Source: Candidatus Rokuibacteriota bacterium (GTDB taxonomy: Bacteria > Methylomirabilota > Methylomirabilia > Rokubacteriales > CSP1-6). Taken from it: 32,312 bases of DNA. Position numbers and translations under genes: made by a program. Shown here piece by piece: positions 6,899 through 15,631 of the stretch. Location of the stretch: NCBI GenBank assembly GCA_003221455.1, contig QHRX01000012.1:1-32312 (forward strand). The letters run 5' to 3'. Each line of letters begins with the position of its first letter. The first letter of the stretch is position 1. Below the pieces are notes generated by a model that made no database searches, was not told where the DNA came from, and saw only the letters and a program-made list of their open reading frames with translations.

Positions 6899-8401
6899 GT
6901 GGCACCCTCCTCGATGACGTCCGATGGCGCGGTGCCCGGGCGCCTCGCCGGCGCGGCCGCCATCCTGGTGGCGCTGGCGCTCGTGGTGTCGCTCGGCGTC
7001 GCCGAGATCCCGCTCAACTACGCCCTCGCCGCGGCCGCCGCGGCGGCGCTCTTCGTCCTCGTCTTCGTCCGCACCGATTTCGGCCTGGAGATCCTCCTCC
7101 TCTCGATGCTGCTGTCGCCCAAGTTCCTCCTCGGGGGAAAGAGCGCCCTCGCCGAGCAGCGGGAGATCTCGCTCCGCTTCGACGACCTCGTGATCCTGAT
7201 CATCGCGTTCACCTGGTTCGCCAAGACCGCCGTCCACAAGGAGCTCGGCCTCGTGTCGAAGACACCCCTCAACCGGCCGATCGGCGCCTACATGGGCGCG
7301 TGTGCGCTGGCGACGGCGTGGGGCATCGGGTTCGCCCACGTGCGGCCGCTCGCGGGGCTCTTCTACCTGCTCAAGTATCTCGAGTACTTCTTCGTCTACT
7401 ACATCGCGGTCAACAACATCCGGGCCCGCCCTCAGGCTCAGCGGCTCGTGATCATCGCCCTCGTGACCGCGGCCATCGTGTCGGTCGTCGGGATCGCGCA
7501 GATCCCGAGCGGGGAGCGCGTGTCGGCGCCGTTTGAGGGTGAGGCCGGCGAGCCGAACACGCTCGGTGGGTACCTCGTCCTGATGATGGGGATCGTCGCC
7601 GGTCTCACGACCGAGGCGCGGCGCCCGCGAGATCGGCTCCTCGGGGCGGGCCTCCTGCTCCTGATGCTAGTGCCGTTCGCGTACACGCTCTCCCGTTCCT
7701 CGTACCTCGCGCTGATCCCGGCGACCCTGCTCCTGGTCCTGGTGTCGTCCAAGCGGGCCCTGCTGGTGCCGGTGGTGGTGCTGGGGCTGCTCCTGATCCC
7801 GTACTTCGCGCCCAAGGTGGTCCGCGAGCGCGTCGCGTATACGTTCAAGACGCAGTACGGGCAGCCGACGATCCGGCTTGGCGGCGCCGCCTTCGACCCG
7901 TCGACCTCCGAGCGCCTGCTGAGCTTCAAGGAAGCGCTCGAGGCGTGGACGACCCGGCCGATCCTCGGCTTCGGGATCACGGGCTTTCACTTCATGGACG
8001 CGCAGTACCCGCGCACGCTCGTCGAGACGGGGATCGTCGGCTTCCTGGCGTTCGTCTGGATGATCTCCTCGGTGCTGCGGCTCACGGTGAGCCGCTACCG
8101 AGCCGCGCAGGACCCCTTCTGGCGGGGACTCTCGCTCGGCTATCTCACGGGATTTGTCGGGCTCCTGTTCCACGCGATCGGGGCGAACTCCTTCATCATC
8201 ATCCGCATCATGGAGCCGTTCTGGTTCTTCGCGGGTCTCGTCGTCCTCCTGCCACAGCTCGAGCCGGAGCCGGCCGGCGGCCCCGGCGGCCGGCCGCGGC
8301 CGCCAGCGCCCCTCCGGCCCCCGCTGCTGCTGCCGACGGCGCCGCCCGCCCGGCGGAGGGACCCGGTGAGACGACCCCCGGGGCGTCCGTCCGCGCGATA
8401 A
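6899..8401 (+). CDS. O-antigen ligase/polymerase family membrane protein (Wzy-like)
   Basis: 500 residues from GTG at 6899; ATG at 6914 is an alternative start. Roughly ten hydrophobic segments are visible between residues 15 and 450. The family signature is in the second half: YTLSRSSYLAL at 262-272, then a periplasmic loop with SERLLSFKEALEAW (337-350), RPILGFG (353-359) and PRTLVETGIVGFLAF (371-385). Wzy_C/WaaL-family proteins polymerise or ligate lipid-linked oligosaccharides on the periplasmic face. Beside a Wzz-kinase and with a flippase downstream, polymerase is the likelier role, but ligase cannot be excluded from sequence. The last ~50 residues are Pro/Arg/Gly-rich and carry no recognisable domain. 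It directly follows the Wzz-kinase and is followed by a long non-coding stretch. Confidence 0.87.
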   Translation: MAPSSMTSDGAVPGRLAGAAAILVALALVVSLGVAEIPLNYALAAAAAAALFVLVFVRTDFGLEILLLSMLLSPKFLLGGKSALAEQREISLRFDDLVILIIAFTWFAKTAVHKELGLVSKTPLNRPIGAYMGACALATAWGIGFAHVRPLAGLFYLLKYLEYFFVYYIAVNNIRARPQAQRLVIIALVTAAIVSVVGIAQIPSGERVSAPFEGEAGEPNTLGGYLVLMMGIVAGLTTEARRPRDRLLGAGLLLLMLVPFAYTLSRSSYLALIPATLLLVLVSSKRALLVPVVVLGLLLIPYFAPKVVRERVAYTFKTQYGQPTIRLGGAAFDPSTSERLLSFKEALEAWTTRPILGFGITGFHFMDAQYPRTLVETGIVGFLAFVWMISSVLRLTVSRYRAAQDPFWRGLSLGYLTGFVGLLFHAIGANSFIIIRIMEPFWFFAGLVVLLPQLEPEPAGGPGGRPRPPAPLRPPLLLPTAPPARRRDPVRRPPGRPSAR

Positions 8402-8786
8402 GCGGCGCTTCCCCCCGCGCCGGGCCCGCCGCCGACGCGGAACCGCCACCGGGGCCGGCGTCGCGCTGCCGCTCCTCACCGTTCCGCCGGCCGCCGGGCG
8501 GTCGTCTTACCGGTCCTTCGTCGACGCTGCGCTCGCGGGACCGCCGAGCGTCGACCGTCGCCCCCCCCCGCGACCGCCCGCGACCCCGGATGCGCCTCGG
8601 TTGCCGCATGGGGGCCGGCCCGGAAACGTTCGGGGCAGCCTGGCCGAGGGGATATGATTGATCCATACGGACCACGGAGCTTCACGCGAGCGCCGCGCCC
8701 CGTAACGGCACCGGGCCCCGACAGGATCGCGATCCAAACCCCCGCCGCCTGGCCCGGGACACACCGTCGGGGAATGTTTCTGCCCG
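8402..8786. other. 385-base non-coding stretch with an inverted repeat
   Basis: No reading frame here has the codon pattern of its neighbours. It contains a perfect 9-base inverted repeat (GTCGACGCT at 8520-8528 and AGCGTCGAC at 8547-8555, 18-base loop), a run of nine C (8561-8569), and an AT-richer patch around TATGAT (8653-8658) that resembles a -10 element but has no good -35 at the right distance. It separates the export genes from the flippase and glycosyltransferase genes. It may therefore hold a terminator-like hairpin, a promoter, or both, for a second transcription unit. Confidence 0.5.
8520..8555. repeat. 9-base perfect inverted repeat upstream of the flippase gene
   Basis: The arms GTCGACGCT and AGCGTCGAC match exactly over nine bases and are separated by 18 bases. 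Pairing does not extend inward or outward. There is no T-tract after it; it is followed by a C run. It could be an operator-like site or a hairpin in the leader of the flippase unit. Function is unknown. Confidence 0.5.
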
Positions 8787-10313
8787 ATGACCGGTGTCCC
8801 GGCGAAGCCGGCTCCCTCGCTGCTCCGGAACACCGCGTTCAACGGCGCAGCCGCGGGCCTGAGCTTGGCCGTGAGCGTCGTCCTCTCGCCGGTCCTCCTG
8901 GCGGCCCTCGGGCTCGAGCGCTTCGGGCTCTGGTCGCTCCTGTGGGCGATCACGGGTTCGCTCGGACTCATCGACTTCAGACTGGTCGCGGCCGTGGCGC
9001 CGCTGGCGGCGGCGGCGTGGACCCGCCACGAGCAGGATCGCCTGGCCCGCCTGGCGAGCACCGGCGTCGTCTTCTACGCGGGGCTCGGCGCCGTCGAGCT
9101 CCTGGCGGCGGCGGCGTGGGTGCGGACACCCGCCCTCGTGACGTGGATCCCGGCCGCCTTCAGAGGCGAGGGCCGCGTCGCGCTCGAGCTCGCCGTCGGC
9201 GTGTTCGCGCTCGGCTCCGTGACGTCGGTCTTCACGAGCCTCCTCTACTCGGTCCAGCGCTTCGATCTCGCGGCCTGCATCACGATGGCGACGACGGCGC
9301 TCCGCGGCACCGCGCTCGTGGTGGTGGCGCGCCGGGGCGGCGGCCTCGAGGCGCTCCTCCTCGTCGAGGGGGCCGTCGCCGGCGCCCAGTGCGCGGCGAG
9401 CGCGTGGGCGGTCAAGCGGCTCCTGCCCGGCGTGGACCTCGTGCGTCGGCCGGACCCGGGCGCGGCCCGTGAGCTCATCGGCTTCGGCGGCAAGCTCCAG
9501 GTCGCCCACGCCGCGCACCTGATCAGCCTCCACGGCGACAAGCTGCTCCTCTCGGCCTTCCTCGGGCTCGGCGCCGTGGCCTACTACGATCTCGGCTCGA
9601 AGGTCGCCTACCTCATGCGGGGGCTGCCGCTGCTGCTGATCTCGGCCACCATGCCGGCCGCGTCCGCGCTCGAGGCCGCGGGGGACCGGCCTCGCTTGTG
9701 GCGCTTTTACCTCACGGGCACCCGCATGCTCGTCTTTGCCGCCACGCCGCTCCTCGTCTTCACGGTCGTCGGCGCCCGCCCGATCCTCCTCGCCTGGACG
9801 GGAGTCGACGCGCCCGAGGCGCGCTTGGCGGTCTGGGTGCTCGCCCTCGGTTATTACCTGAACCTCGTGAGCGGCATGGCGAATAGCGTCGCGGTGGGCA
9901 TCGGCAAGCCCGAACTCGAGATGCGGCGGAGTCTCCTGGCGGGCTCGGCGAATCTCTTGCTGTCCGCGGCCCTGATCCCGCTCGTGGGGTTTGCGGGAGC
10001 CCCACTCGGCACGACCCTCGCTCTCGGTGGCGGCTCGTGGTACTTGATCCGCGCCTTCAACGCCGAGTTCGGGCGGCCCTTTGCGACCATCCTCGACCTG
10101 TTCCGGGTGCCGCTCTTGACGGCGGTCCCGATGGCCGCGGTCGCGGCCGTCGTCCTTCAGGTGACGGCGGGCGGCCGGCGCGGCGCCGTCCTGGGCCTGG
10201 CGGTGTCCGCCGTCCTGATCGGCACCGTCTACCTGTGGCTCGGCATTCGCGACGGGGTCTCCTCAGAGCTGTTCAGGGACAGGCGCGCGTGGATCTCTCG
10301 ATCGTCATCGTGA
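8787..10313 (+). CDS. Polysaccharide flippase (Wzx-like, MOP superfamily)
   Basis: 508 residues from ATG. The N-terminus (LLRNTAFNGAAAGLSLAV, then LAALGLERFGLWSLLWAITGS) is characteristic of the PST/MATE-like flippases of O-antigen and EPS loci. About twelve to fourteen hydrophobic helices cover the protein, including PLLLISATMPAASALE, TPLLVFTVVGARPILLAW and LLLSAALIPLVGFAGAPLGT. It would move undecaprenyl-linked repeat units from the cytoplasmic to the periplasmic face of the inner membrane, ahead of the Wzy-like polymerase. It is the first gene after the 385-base gap and overlaps the next gene by 25 bases. Confidence 0.9.
   Translation: MTGVPAKPAPSLLRNTAFNGAAAGLSLAVSVVLSPVLLAALGLERFGLWSLLWAITGSLGLIDFRLVAAVAPLAAAAWTRHEQDRLARLASTGVVFYAGLGAVELLAAAAWVRTPALVTWIPAAFRGEGRVALELAVGVFALGSVTSVFTSLLYSVQRFDLAACITMATTALRGTALVVVARRGGGLEALLLVEGAVAGAQCAASAWAVKRLLPGVDLVRRPDPGAARELIGFGGKLQVAHAAHLISLHGDKLLLSAFLGLGAVAYYDLGSKVAYLMRGLPLLLISATMPAASALEAAGDRPRLWRFYLTGTRMLVFAATPLLVFTVVGARPILLAWTGVDAPEARLAVWVLALGYYLNLVSGMANSVAVGIGKPELEMRRSLLAGSANLLLSAALIPLVGFAGAPLGTTLALGGGSWYLIRAFNAEFGRPFATILDLFRVPLLTAVPMAAVAAVVLQVTAGGRRGAVLGLAVSAVLIGTVYLWLGIRDGVSSELFRDRRAWISRSSS
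10275..10283 (+). promoter_or_regulatory. Ribosome binding site that fixes the start of the GT2 gene at 10289
   Basis: AGGGACAGG lies inside the end of the flippase gene, five bases before GTG at 10289. The frame stays open for 252 bases further upstream, so this site and the match to the GT2 N-terminus (DLSIVIVSYN) decide the start. Confidence 0.6.
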
Positions 10314-11191
10314 GCTACAACACCCGTCAGCTGCTGGTGCGCTGTCTGCGCGCCCTGCCGGCGGCCTCGGCCGGTCTCCGACGGGAGGTCGTCGTGGTCG
10401 ACAACGCCTCAGCGGACGGGAGCCCGGCGGCGGTCGCGGGCGAGTTCCCCGACGCGATCCTCGTCGTCAACGCCGACAATGTCGGCTTCGCGCGCGCCTG
10501 CAACCAAGGGGTGGCGCGGTCCAGCGGGCGAACGGTCCTCTTCCTCAACAGCGACGCGGAGCCCCGGCCGGGGTCGCTGACCGCCCTCGTCCGCCACCTG
10601 GGCGACCACCCGCGGGCGGGAGCGGTGGGACCGCGGCTCGCCCATCCCGACGGGGGCTCCCCGCGCTCGTGCTTTCGCTTTCCGAGCCTGACGCGGCCGC
10701 TCCTGGACTTCGCCCTCGTGCGACGGCTCGCGGGCCCGCGCTTCAGCCTCACCCTCCCCCTCGGCGATCGCCGCCTGGCCGAGGGCGGGGCGGTGGACTG
10801 GCTCTCCGGCGCCTGTCTGCTCGTGCGCCGCGAGGCCCTCGACGCGGTGGGGCGGTTTGACGAGCGCTACTTCATGTATTTCGAAGACACCGACCTGTGT
10901 CGTCGCCTCTGGGCCGCGGGCTGGGAAGTCCGCTTCTGGCCGGGCGCCGAAGTCCTGCACGTGGGCGGCGCGAGCGCGCGTGGTCACGCGGCGTGGCTCG
11001 CCGTCGAAGTGCAGCGGAGTCGCCTGATCTACTTCTCGACGCACCATCCCGGCCTCGTCTCGGGTCTCGTGCGCGTGTGGACGGGCATCGGCGCGGCCGC
11101 GCGGGGGATCGGGTCGGCCGCGCGCGGCCGGCCGCGCGGGCTACGCACCGAGGCGTGCATCCTCCGGCTGGCACTCCGGGGCGTGGGCTGA
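10289..11191 (+). CDS. Family 2 glycosyltransferase (rhamnosyltransferase-like)
   Basis: 300 residues from GTG. The GT-A fold is clear: SIVIVSYN at 4-11, VVVVDNASADGS at 34-45, NVGFARACNQG at 64-74, LFLNSDAEP at 84-92 (the DXD-type metal and sugar-nucleotide site, here NSDA), WLSGACLLVRREAL at 171-184 and FMYFEDTDLCRR at 195-206. This set is typical of the dTDP-rhamnosyltransferase-like GT2 branch that builds O-antigen and EPS repeat units, but the actual donor cannot be read from sequence. The C-terminal ~60 residues are Arg/Ala/Gly-rich and may lie along the membrane. It overlaps the next gene by about 37 bases if that gene starts at 11155. Confidence 0.88.
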   Translation: MDLSIVIVSYNTRQLLVRCLRALPAASAGLRREVVVVDNASADGSPAAVAGEFPDAILVVNADNVGFARACNQGVARSSGRTVLFLNSDAEPRPGSLTALVRHLGDHPRAGAVGPRLAHPDGGSPRSCFRFPSLTRPLLDFALVRRLAGPRFSLTLPLGDRRLAEGGAVDWLSGACLLVRREALDAVGRFDERYFMYFEDTDLCRRLWAAGWEVRFWPGAEVLHVGGASARGHAAWLAVEVQRSRLIYFSTHHPGLVSGLVRVWTGIGAAARGIGSAARGRPRGLRTEACILRLALRGVG

Positions 11192-12108
11192 TAGCCTCGC
11201 CGCCGCTCGTCTCCGTGCTGATCGCGACCTGGAACAACGGCGCCGAGCTCCAGGGCTGCCTGGGGAGCCTGCGGCAGCTCGAGTATCCCAAGGACCGGCT
11301 CGAGGTGGTCATCTTCGACAACGGCTCGACCGACGGCACCGAGCAGGCCGTCCGCGAGTGCTCCGGCAAGCTGGAGGCGGAGGGCTGGGCGCGGGTCGCG
11401 TTCGACCGGAGCTCCGAGAACCTGGGGGCCTTCGGCGGCCGGGCCGCCGCCCGTCGGCTGCTCGGGCCGGGCGCGGACTTCGTGCTGAGTCTTGACGACG
11501 ACGCCGAGCCCGAGCCGGACGCGCTCGTCAGACTCGTCAGGACGGCCGCCGATCCCCGCGTCGGCGTCGTCGGCGCCCGCATCGTGTACTGGGACTCGCC
11601 GTCGGAGACGGCGAGTGCGGCCGGCCACTTCGACGCGCGGCTCGGCCGCTTCGCCGAGCGGCGCCCGGCGGGCCCCGCGGCCTGCGACTTCGTCTCGTCG
11701 TGCGGGTGCCTGATCCGACGCAGGGTCATGGACGAGCTGAGCGGGTTCGACGGGAGCTTCTTCACCTCCCATGGTGACGTCGACCTCTGCCTCCGCGCCA
11801 AGGCCCGCGGCTGGGCCGTCTGGTACGACCCGGGCGCGGTGATCCGCCACCGCGTCGCGCGCGGTGGCACCCGGACGCCCGAGCGCGTCTACTACGGCTA
11901 CCGCAACAAGCTGCTCTTGCTGCGCCGCCACGTGCCGCCGCGCCGCCGCCCGCTCGTGTGGGGGCTCTACGCGGTAGGCTGGCTGCCGAGGATCCTCGTC
12001 GGCTCGGTCTGCCACCACCGTGGCCTTGCCTGGCGGGAGATCCGCGCGATCCTCCTCGGCGTCGCCGACGGCGTCCGCGGTCGGCGCGGCCGCGCGACGT
12101 GGTTCTGA
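11155..12108 (+). CDS. Family 2 glycosyltransferase
   Basis: 317 residues if started at GTG 11155. The start is uncertain: CTG at 11188 (giving IASPPLVSVLIATWN) would be a natural N-terminus, and GTG at 11215 would cut into the first strand. Conserved points are VLIATWNNG at 21-29, VVIFDNGSTDGT at 51-62, NLGAFGG at 89-95, LSLDDDAEP at 111-119 (metal-binding DXD), FVSSCGCLIRR at 179-189 and HGDVDLCLRAKARGW at 206-220. It adds one sugar to the lipid-linked repeat unit; donor unknown. The C-terminus (YYGYRNKLLLLRRHVPPRRR) is shared with many EPS-locus GT2 enzymes and may touch the membrane. Its stop and the next start share a base (TGATG). Confidence 0.87.
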   Translation: MHPPAGTPGRGLIASPPLVSVLIATWNNGAELQGCLGSLRQLEYPKDRLEVVIFDNGSTDGTEQAVRECSGKLEAEGWARVAFDRSSENLGAFGGRAAARRLLGPGADFVLSLDDDAEPEPDALVRLVRTAADPRVGVVGARIVYWDSPSETASAAGHFDARLGRFAERRPAGPAACDFVSSCGCLIRRRVMDELSGFDGSFFTSHGDVDLCLRAKARGWAVWYDPGAVIRHRVARGGTRTPERVYYGYRNKLLLLRRHVPPRRRPLVWGLYAVGWLPRILVGSVCHHRGLAWREIRAILLGVADGVRGRRGRATWF

Positions 12109-12830
12109 TGGAGTTCACCGGTGAACGCGTCGTGCCGGGCGTCACGCCCGATCGAATCTTGGTCGATCACCTGGCGCGCTACCGGTTCGCCGCGCGCCGG
12201 GTGGCGGGCCTCCGGACCGTGGATGTCGCCTGCGGGACCGGGTACGGTGCCCGCATGCTCGCCGCCGGCGGGGCGGCGCCGGTGATCGGCGTGGACCTCT
12301 CGCCGGAGGCGATCGGGTACGCGCGGACGCACTTCGCCACCGCCCGCGTGAACTTCCTCGTCGCCGACGCGACCGGGCTGCCGCTGCCGCGGGGTTCGTG
12401 CGATGCCGTCGTGTCCTTCGAGACGCTCGAGCACGTGCCCGACCAGCACGCCTTCCTGCGCGAGGTGGCCCGCGTCGTCCGACCGGGCGGCGTCTTCATC
12501 TGCTCGACGCCGAACCGGCCGATCACGACGAACTCCGACGCCCCGGAGGCAGTCTCCACGCCGTTTCACAGCCGCGAGTTCACGGCGGCCGAGCTCCTGG
12601 ACCTGCTCCGGGCGCACGCCTTCCGCGCCCGGCTCTATGGCCAGCGGACGTTCCCGTCCTTCTGTGCGGCCCCCCTCGTGCGCCGGCGGCTCCTTCCGTG
12701 GCTCACCCGCGTCACCGGGCTCGATTTCGAGTACCGGATCTTCGTGATCGGGTTCGGTCCCCGGCTGGCACCCGCCGCTTGCGGGCTCGGGGCCCGCTAT
12801 CTGATCGCCGAATGCCGCAAGGGCCCGTGA
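12108..12830 (+). CDS. Class I SAM-dependent methyltransferase
   Basis: 240 residues from ATG in a TGATG overlap. It begins MEFTGERVVPG, a recognisable opening of methyltransferases in glycan loci. The SAM-binding motif I is VDVACGTGYG at 38-47, with the acidic residue after strand 2 in GVDLSPEAI at 61-69, the post-motif FETLEHV at 104-110 and VVRPGGVFICSTPN at 123-136. It most likely methylates a sugar of the repeat unit, or caps the chain, because it lies between two glycosyltransferase genes. The acceptor position is unknown. Confidence 0.86.
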   Translation: MEFTGERVVPGVTPDRILVDHLARYRFAARRVAGLRTVDVACGTGYGARMLAAGGAAPVIGVDLSPEAIGYARTHFATARVNFLVADATGLPLPRGSCDAVVSFETLEHVPDQHAFLREVARVVRPGGVFICSTPNRPITTNSDAPEAVSTPFHSREFTAAELLDLLRAHAFRARLYGQRTFPSFCAAPLVRRRLLPWLTRVTGLDFEYRIFVIGFGPRLAPAACGLGARYLIAECRKGP

Positions 12831-13732
12831 CGGCCCGGCGCGTGGCGGTGGTCGTGCCGACGTGGAACGGGCGCCGCTGGATCGATCGCTGTCTCGGCTC
12901 GCTCCGGGCCACCGCCTATCCGCTGTCCGCCATCTTCGTCGTCGACAACGGCTCGCGGGACGGGACGGCGGAGGCGGTCGCGTCGCGCTTCCCCCAGGTG
13001 GCCCTCATCCGTCATCGCCGGAATCGAGGGTTCGCGCAGGCAGCCAACGTGGGCATCCGCGCGGCTCTCGAGCGCGGGGCTGAGTTCGTCGTGGTCGTGA
13101 ACCAGGACACGTGGGCCGATCCGAGCTGGCTGACCCCCCTCATGCGGGTGGCCGCCCGGGATCCCGCGATCGGCGTCGTCACGCCGGTGCAGTACGACTA
13201 CGAGGGACGGACGGTCGAGCCGGCCCAGGCCGGGCTCGTCGCCGCCGCCGGCTCGCGCGAGTTCATCGAGACCCCACAGGTGATCGGCGCGGTCCTGCTC
13301 CTCTCCCGGGGCCTCCTCGAGCGGGTCGGGCTCTTCGACCCGCTCTACTTCGCCTACTTCGAGGAGGCCGACCTCTGTCGGCGAGCGCGGCGGGCGGGCT
13401 TCCGGGTCGGGCTCGCTCCCGGCAGCCGCGTCAACCACTGGCACGCCCTCAGACACCCCGACGAGATGTCGGCCCGCGGCAGCTACCTGTCCTTTCGTAA
13501 CCAGTTCGTCTACGAGCTGAAGGACCCGACGCGGCCGGTCCCGCGTAATCTGGCCGTCTGGCTCGCCCTCTGCGCGCGCGAGATCGGCTACTGCCTGCAC
13601 CACCCGCGCGGCGCCCGCGGTGCCCTCCGGCGGGGGAGCGCGCTCGCGGTCTCTCAGGCGTGGATGGCGCTCAACCTTCCTCGCGTCCTCGCTCACCGGG
13701 CGCGCGAGCAGCGGGGGGCGGCGTACGTCTGA
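12812..13732 (+). CDS. Family 2 glycosyltransferase
   Basis: 306 residues from ATG 12812, overlapping the methyltransferase by 19 bases. GTG 12827, which forms a GTGA overlap, is an equally reasonable start and gives TARRVAVVVPTWNG. GT-A motifs are VAVVVPTWNG at 11-20, IFVVDNGSRDGT at 41-52, RGFAQAANVG at 72-81, VVVVNQDTWADP at 93-104 (NQDT at the metal site), VIGAVLLLSRGLLERVGLFD at 157-176 and AYFEEADLCRRARRAGF at 181-197. It belongs to the same broad branch as the two GT2 genes before it. A 31-base spacer follows. Confidence 0.87.
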   Translation: MPQGPVTARRVAVVVPTWNGRRWIDRCLGSLRATAYPLSAIFVVDNGSRDGTAEAVASRFPQVALIRHRRNRGFAQAANVGIRAALERGAEFVVVVNQDTWADPSWLTPLMRVAARDPAIGVVTPVQYDYEGRTVEPAQAGLVAAAGSREFIETPQVIGAVLLLSRGLLERVGLFDPLYFAYFEEADLCRRARRAGFRVGLAPGSRVNHWHALRHPDEMSARGSYLSFRNQFVYELKDPTRPVPRNLAVWLALCAREIGYCLHHPRGARGALRRGSALAVSQAWMALNLPRVLAHRAREQRGAAYV

Positions 13733-13763
13733 GGGGCGCCGGCCGAGCGCCCTGACGGGACGG

Positions 13764-14462
13764 ATGCGGGAGGCCCTCATCCACCGCTTCCCGGAGCTAC
13801 GCTGGGTCCGCCGACCCGACTTCCCCCGCGGCGGCTTCGACTACGAGCGGTACTGGCAGTCGCGCGGGCAGACGACCGGCCTGCCGAACCGGGCCCTGAT
13901 CTTCGCGGACTGGATCGCCGCCGGCTCGCGGGTGCTCGAGGTCGGGTGTGGTGACGGGGCTCTCGCCCAGCACCTCCGGGCGACCCGGCGCTGCGCGGTG
14001 CTGGCCGTCGACGTCTCCGCGCAGGCCGTCGCGCGGGCCCGGGCGCGGGGCGTCGACGCTCACCAGCGGGATGTGATCGCCGAGCCGTTCTCCGCCGACG
14101 CCTTCGACTACGTCGTGCTGAGCGAAGTGCTCGAGCACCTGCCGCTGCCCGAGGAACTCCTCGCCGCGCTCCGGCCGTCGGCCCCGCGGTTCCTCGTCTC
14201 GCTGCCCAACACCGCCTACATCTTCTATCGGGTCGGGCTCGGCCTGCTCGGACGGTTCCCGACCCAGTGGGTCGTCCATCCCTCCGAGCACCTGCGCTTC
14301 TGGAGCGTGACCGACTTCCGGGCGTGGGCGCGGGCTCAGGGCCTCGACGTCGCCCGCGAGGCCGCCTCCAACGGGGTCCCGATCCTCAAGCGATGGCGCC
14401 ACAACGTGTTCGGTCACCAGATGTGCTACGAGCTTCGGCGGCTCGAGGGCACGCGCCCGTGA
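13764..14462 (+). CDS. MetW-like class I SAM methyltransferase
   Basis: 232 residues from ATG. Motif I is VLEVGCGDGA at 57-66, followed by AVDVSAQAV at 81-89, SEVLEHLP at 120-127 and a strand with SLPNT at 146-150. The C-terminal part (HPSEHLRFWSVTDFRAWA, 172-189) is shared with MetW-type methyltransferases and their EPS-locus relatives. MetW proper acts in methionine biosynthesis next to MetX, and no MetX is present here. A glycan or lipid-linked sugar substrate is therefore more likely. The upstream frame is open, but the ATG at 13764 fits the domain. It overlaps the next gene by GTGA. Confidence 0.82.
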   Translation: MREALIHRFPELRWVRRPDFPRGGFDYERYWQSRGQTTGLPNRALIFADWIAAGSRVLEVGCGDGALAQHLRATRRCAVLAVDVSAQAVARARARGVDAHQRDVIAEPFSADAFDYVVLSEVLEHLPLPEELLAALRPSAPRFLVSLPNTAYIFYRVGLGLLGRFPTQWVVHPSEHLRFWSVTDFRAWARAQGLDVAREAASNGVPILKRWRHNVFGHQMCYELRRLEGTRP

Positions 14463-15631
14463 TCGTCTGCGTGATCGCTCGGCGGATCTGGACACACGGC
14501 TTTGGCGGCCTCGAGGAGCAGGCCCGGCTCCTCACGACCGGGCTCGCCGCGCACGGGCACGCGGTCCACCTGCTCACCACGGCCCACCCCGACGGCCGGA
14601 CCACCGAGCCAGCGTCCGGTGGAACCGTGCACTACCTTCTGGGTACCCCACCCGGCGACTACTCGGCGGAGTTCCGGCGCGAGAGCCGGCGGTGGGCACG
14701 AGAGAACTTCGCCCGTCTCGGCGTCGACGCCGTGTTGAGCCTCTCAGTCGCCGCGGACGGGCTGGTCGGCCTCGAGGGGCCGCCGATCTACCCGATCATC
14801 ACCGGATGGGGCTGGAATCAGCTCCGGAGCTTCTGGCACGACAGCGGGGGCGTTCGTCGCCTCGTCGAGCTGCCGTGGTCCGCGCTCTGGTTAGTCAGGA
14901 CGTTGCCGAGGAGCCGGGCGCTCCTCCGGGCTTCGGCACGGGTGATCTGCGTGAGCCCCGAGATCGCGCACCAACTGCGCCGCTATCGTGCCTGCTACCT
15001 GCCGGGCCTCGTCGAGCCGACCGAGTTCCGGGCGGACCCGGCGGCGCGGGCCACCCTCCGGGCGCGGCTCGGTCTCTCCGACGCCGACTGCGTGGGGCTC
15101 GTCGTGGGCACGGTCAGCCGGCAGAAGGGGGTGCACCTCGCCCTCGAGGCGTCGGCGGCGGTCGCCCGCGAGCATCCGGCCTTCGCGCTCGTGGTGATCG
15201 GCGGCGGACCGGCGGCGGCCGAGGTCGAGGCCGACGCGCGCCGCCTGGCGCCGCACCTCCGGGCCTTCTTCCTCGGCCCCATGGATCACGCGGCACTCCC
15301 GCCGTATTTCGCCGCCGCCGACATGCTCCTCTTCCCGTCGCTCCGGCAGGAGGGCCTGCCGACGGTGGTGCTGGAAGCGATGAGTGCCGGCTTGCCGGTC
15401 GTGGCCATGCGCGCGGGAGGGACGCCGGCCGCGGTCGCCGACGGGTCGACCGGGCTTCTCGTGCCGCTCGGTGACGTGCGAGGGTTCACCGAGGCCGCGC
15501 GGGTGCTCGCCCGGAACCCCGACCGCCGCCGAGCCCTCGGGCGGGCGGGCCGGGAGCGGGTGGAGCGCGAGTTTCAAGGAAACGTCGTGATTCCCCGGCT
15601 CGTGAAGATCCTGGCGGGGGACGCATGCTGA
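14459..15631 (+). CDS. Family 4 glycosyltransferase
   Basis: 390 residues from GTG in a GTGA overlap. This GT-B enzyme has the acceptor-side glycine turn HGFGGLEEQARLL at 13-25, the donor-side VVGTVSRQKGVHLALEA at 215-231 (R221 and K223), a diphosphate-binding VVIGGGP at 245-251, and the retaining GT4 E-X7-E motif at E298 and E306 (RQEGLPTVVLEAMSAGLPVV). It transfers a sugar from a nucleotide donor to the lipid-linked chain on the cytoplasmic side. The N-terminus reads MIVCVIARRIW, a normal first strand, which supports this start over the longer open frame upstream. Confidence 0.9.
   Translation: MIVCVIARRIWTHGFGGLEEQARLLTTGLAAHGHAVHLLTTAHPDGRTTEPASGGTVHYLLGTPPGDYSAEFRRESRRWARENFARLGVDAVLSLSVAADGLVGLEGPPIYPIITGWGWNQLRSFWHDSGGVRRLVELPWSALWLVRTLPRSRALLRASARVICVSPEIAHQLRRYRACYLPGLVEPTEFRADPAARATLRARLGLSDADCVGLVVGTVSRQKGVHLALEASAAVAREHPAFALVVIGGGPAAAEVEADARRLAPHLRAFFLGPMDHAALPPYFAAADMLLFPSLRQEGLPTVVLEAMSAGLPVVAMRAGGTPAAVADGSTGLLVPLGDVRGFTEAARVLARNPDRRRALGRAGRERVEREFQGNVVIPRLVKILAGDAC

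Noticed and set aside
8561-8569. Run of nine C as a possible phase-variation tract
   Set aside because: It lies outside any gene and not between recognisable -35 and -10 elements, so a length change would have no evident effect.
13764-14462. Calling the methyltransferase metW of methionine biosynthesis
   Set aside because: MetW normally sits beside metX. Here the neighbours are glycosyltransferases, so only MetW-like is supported.
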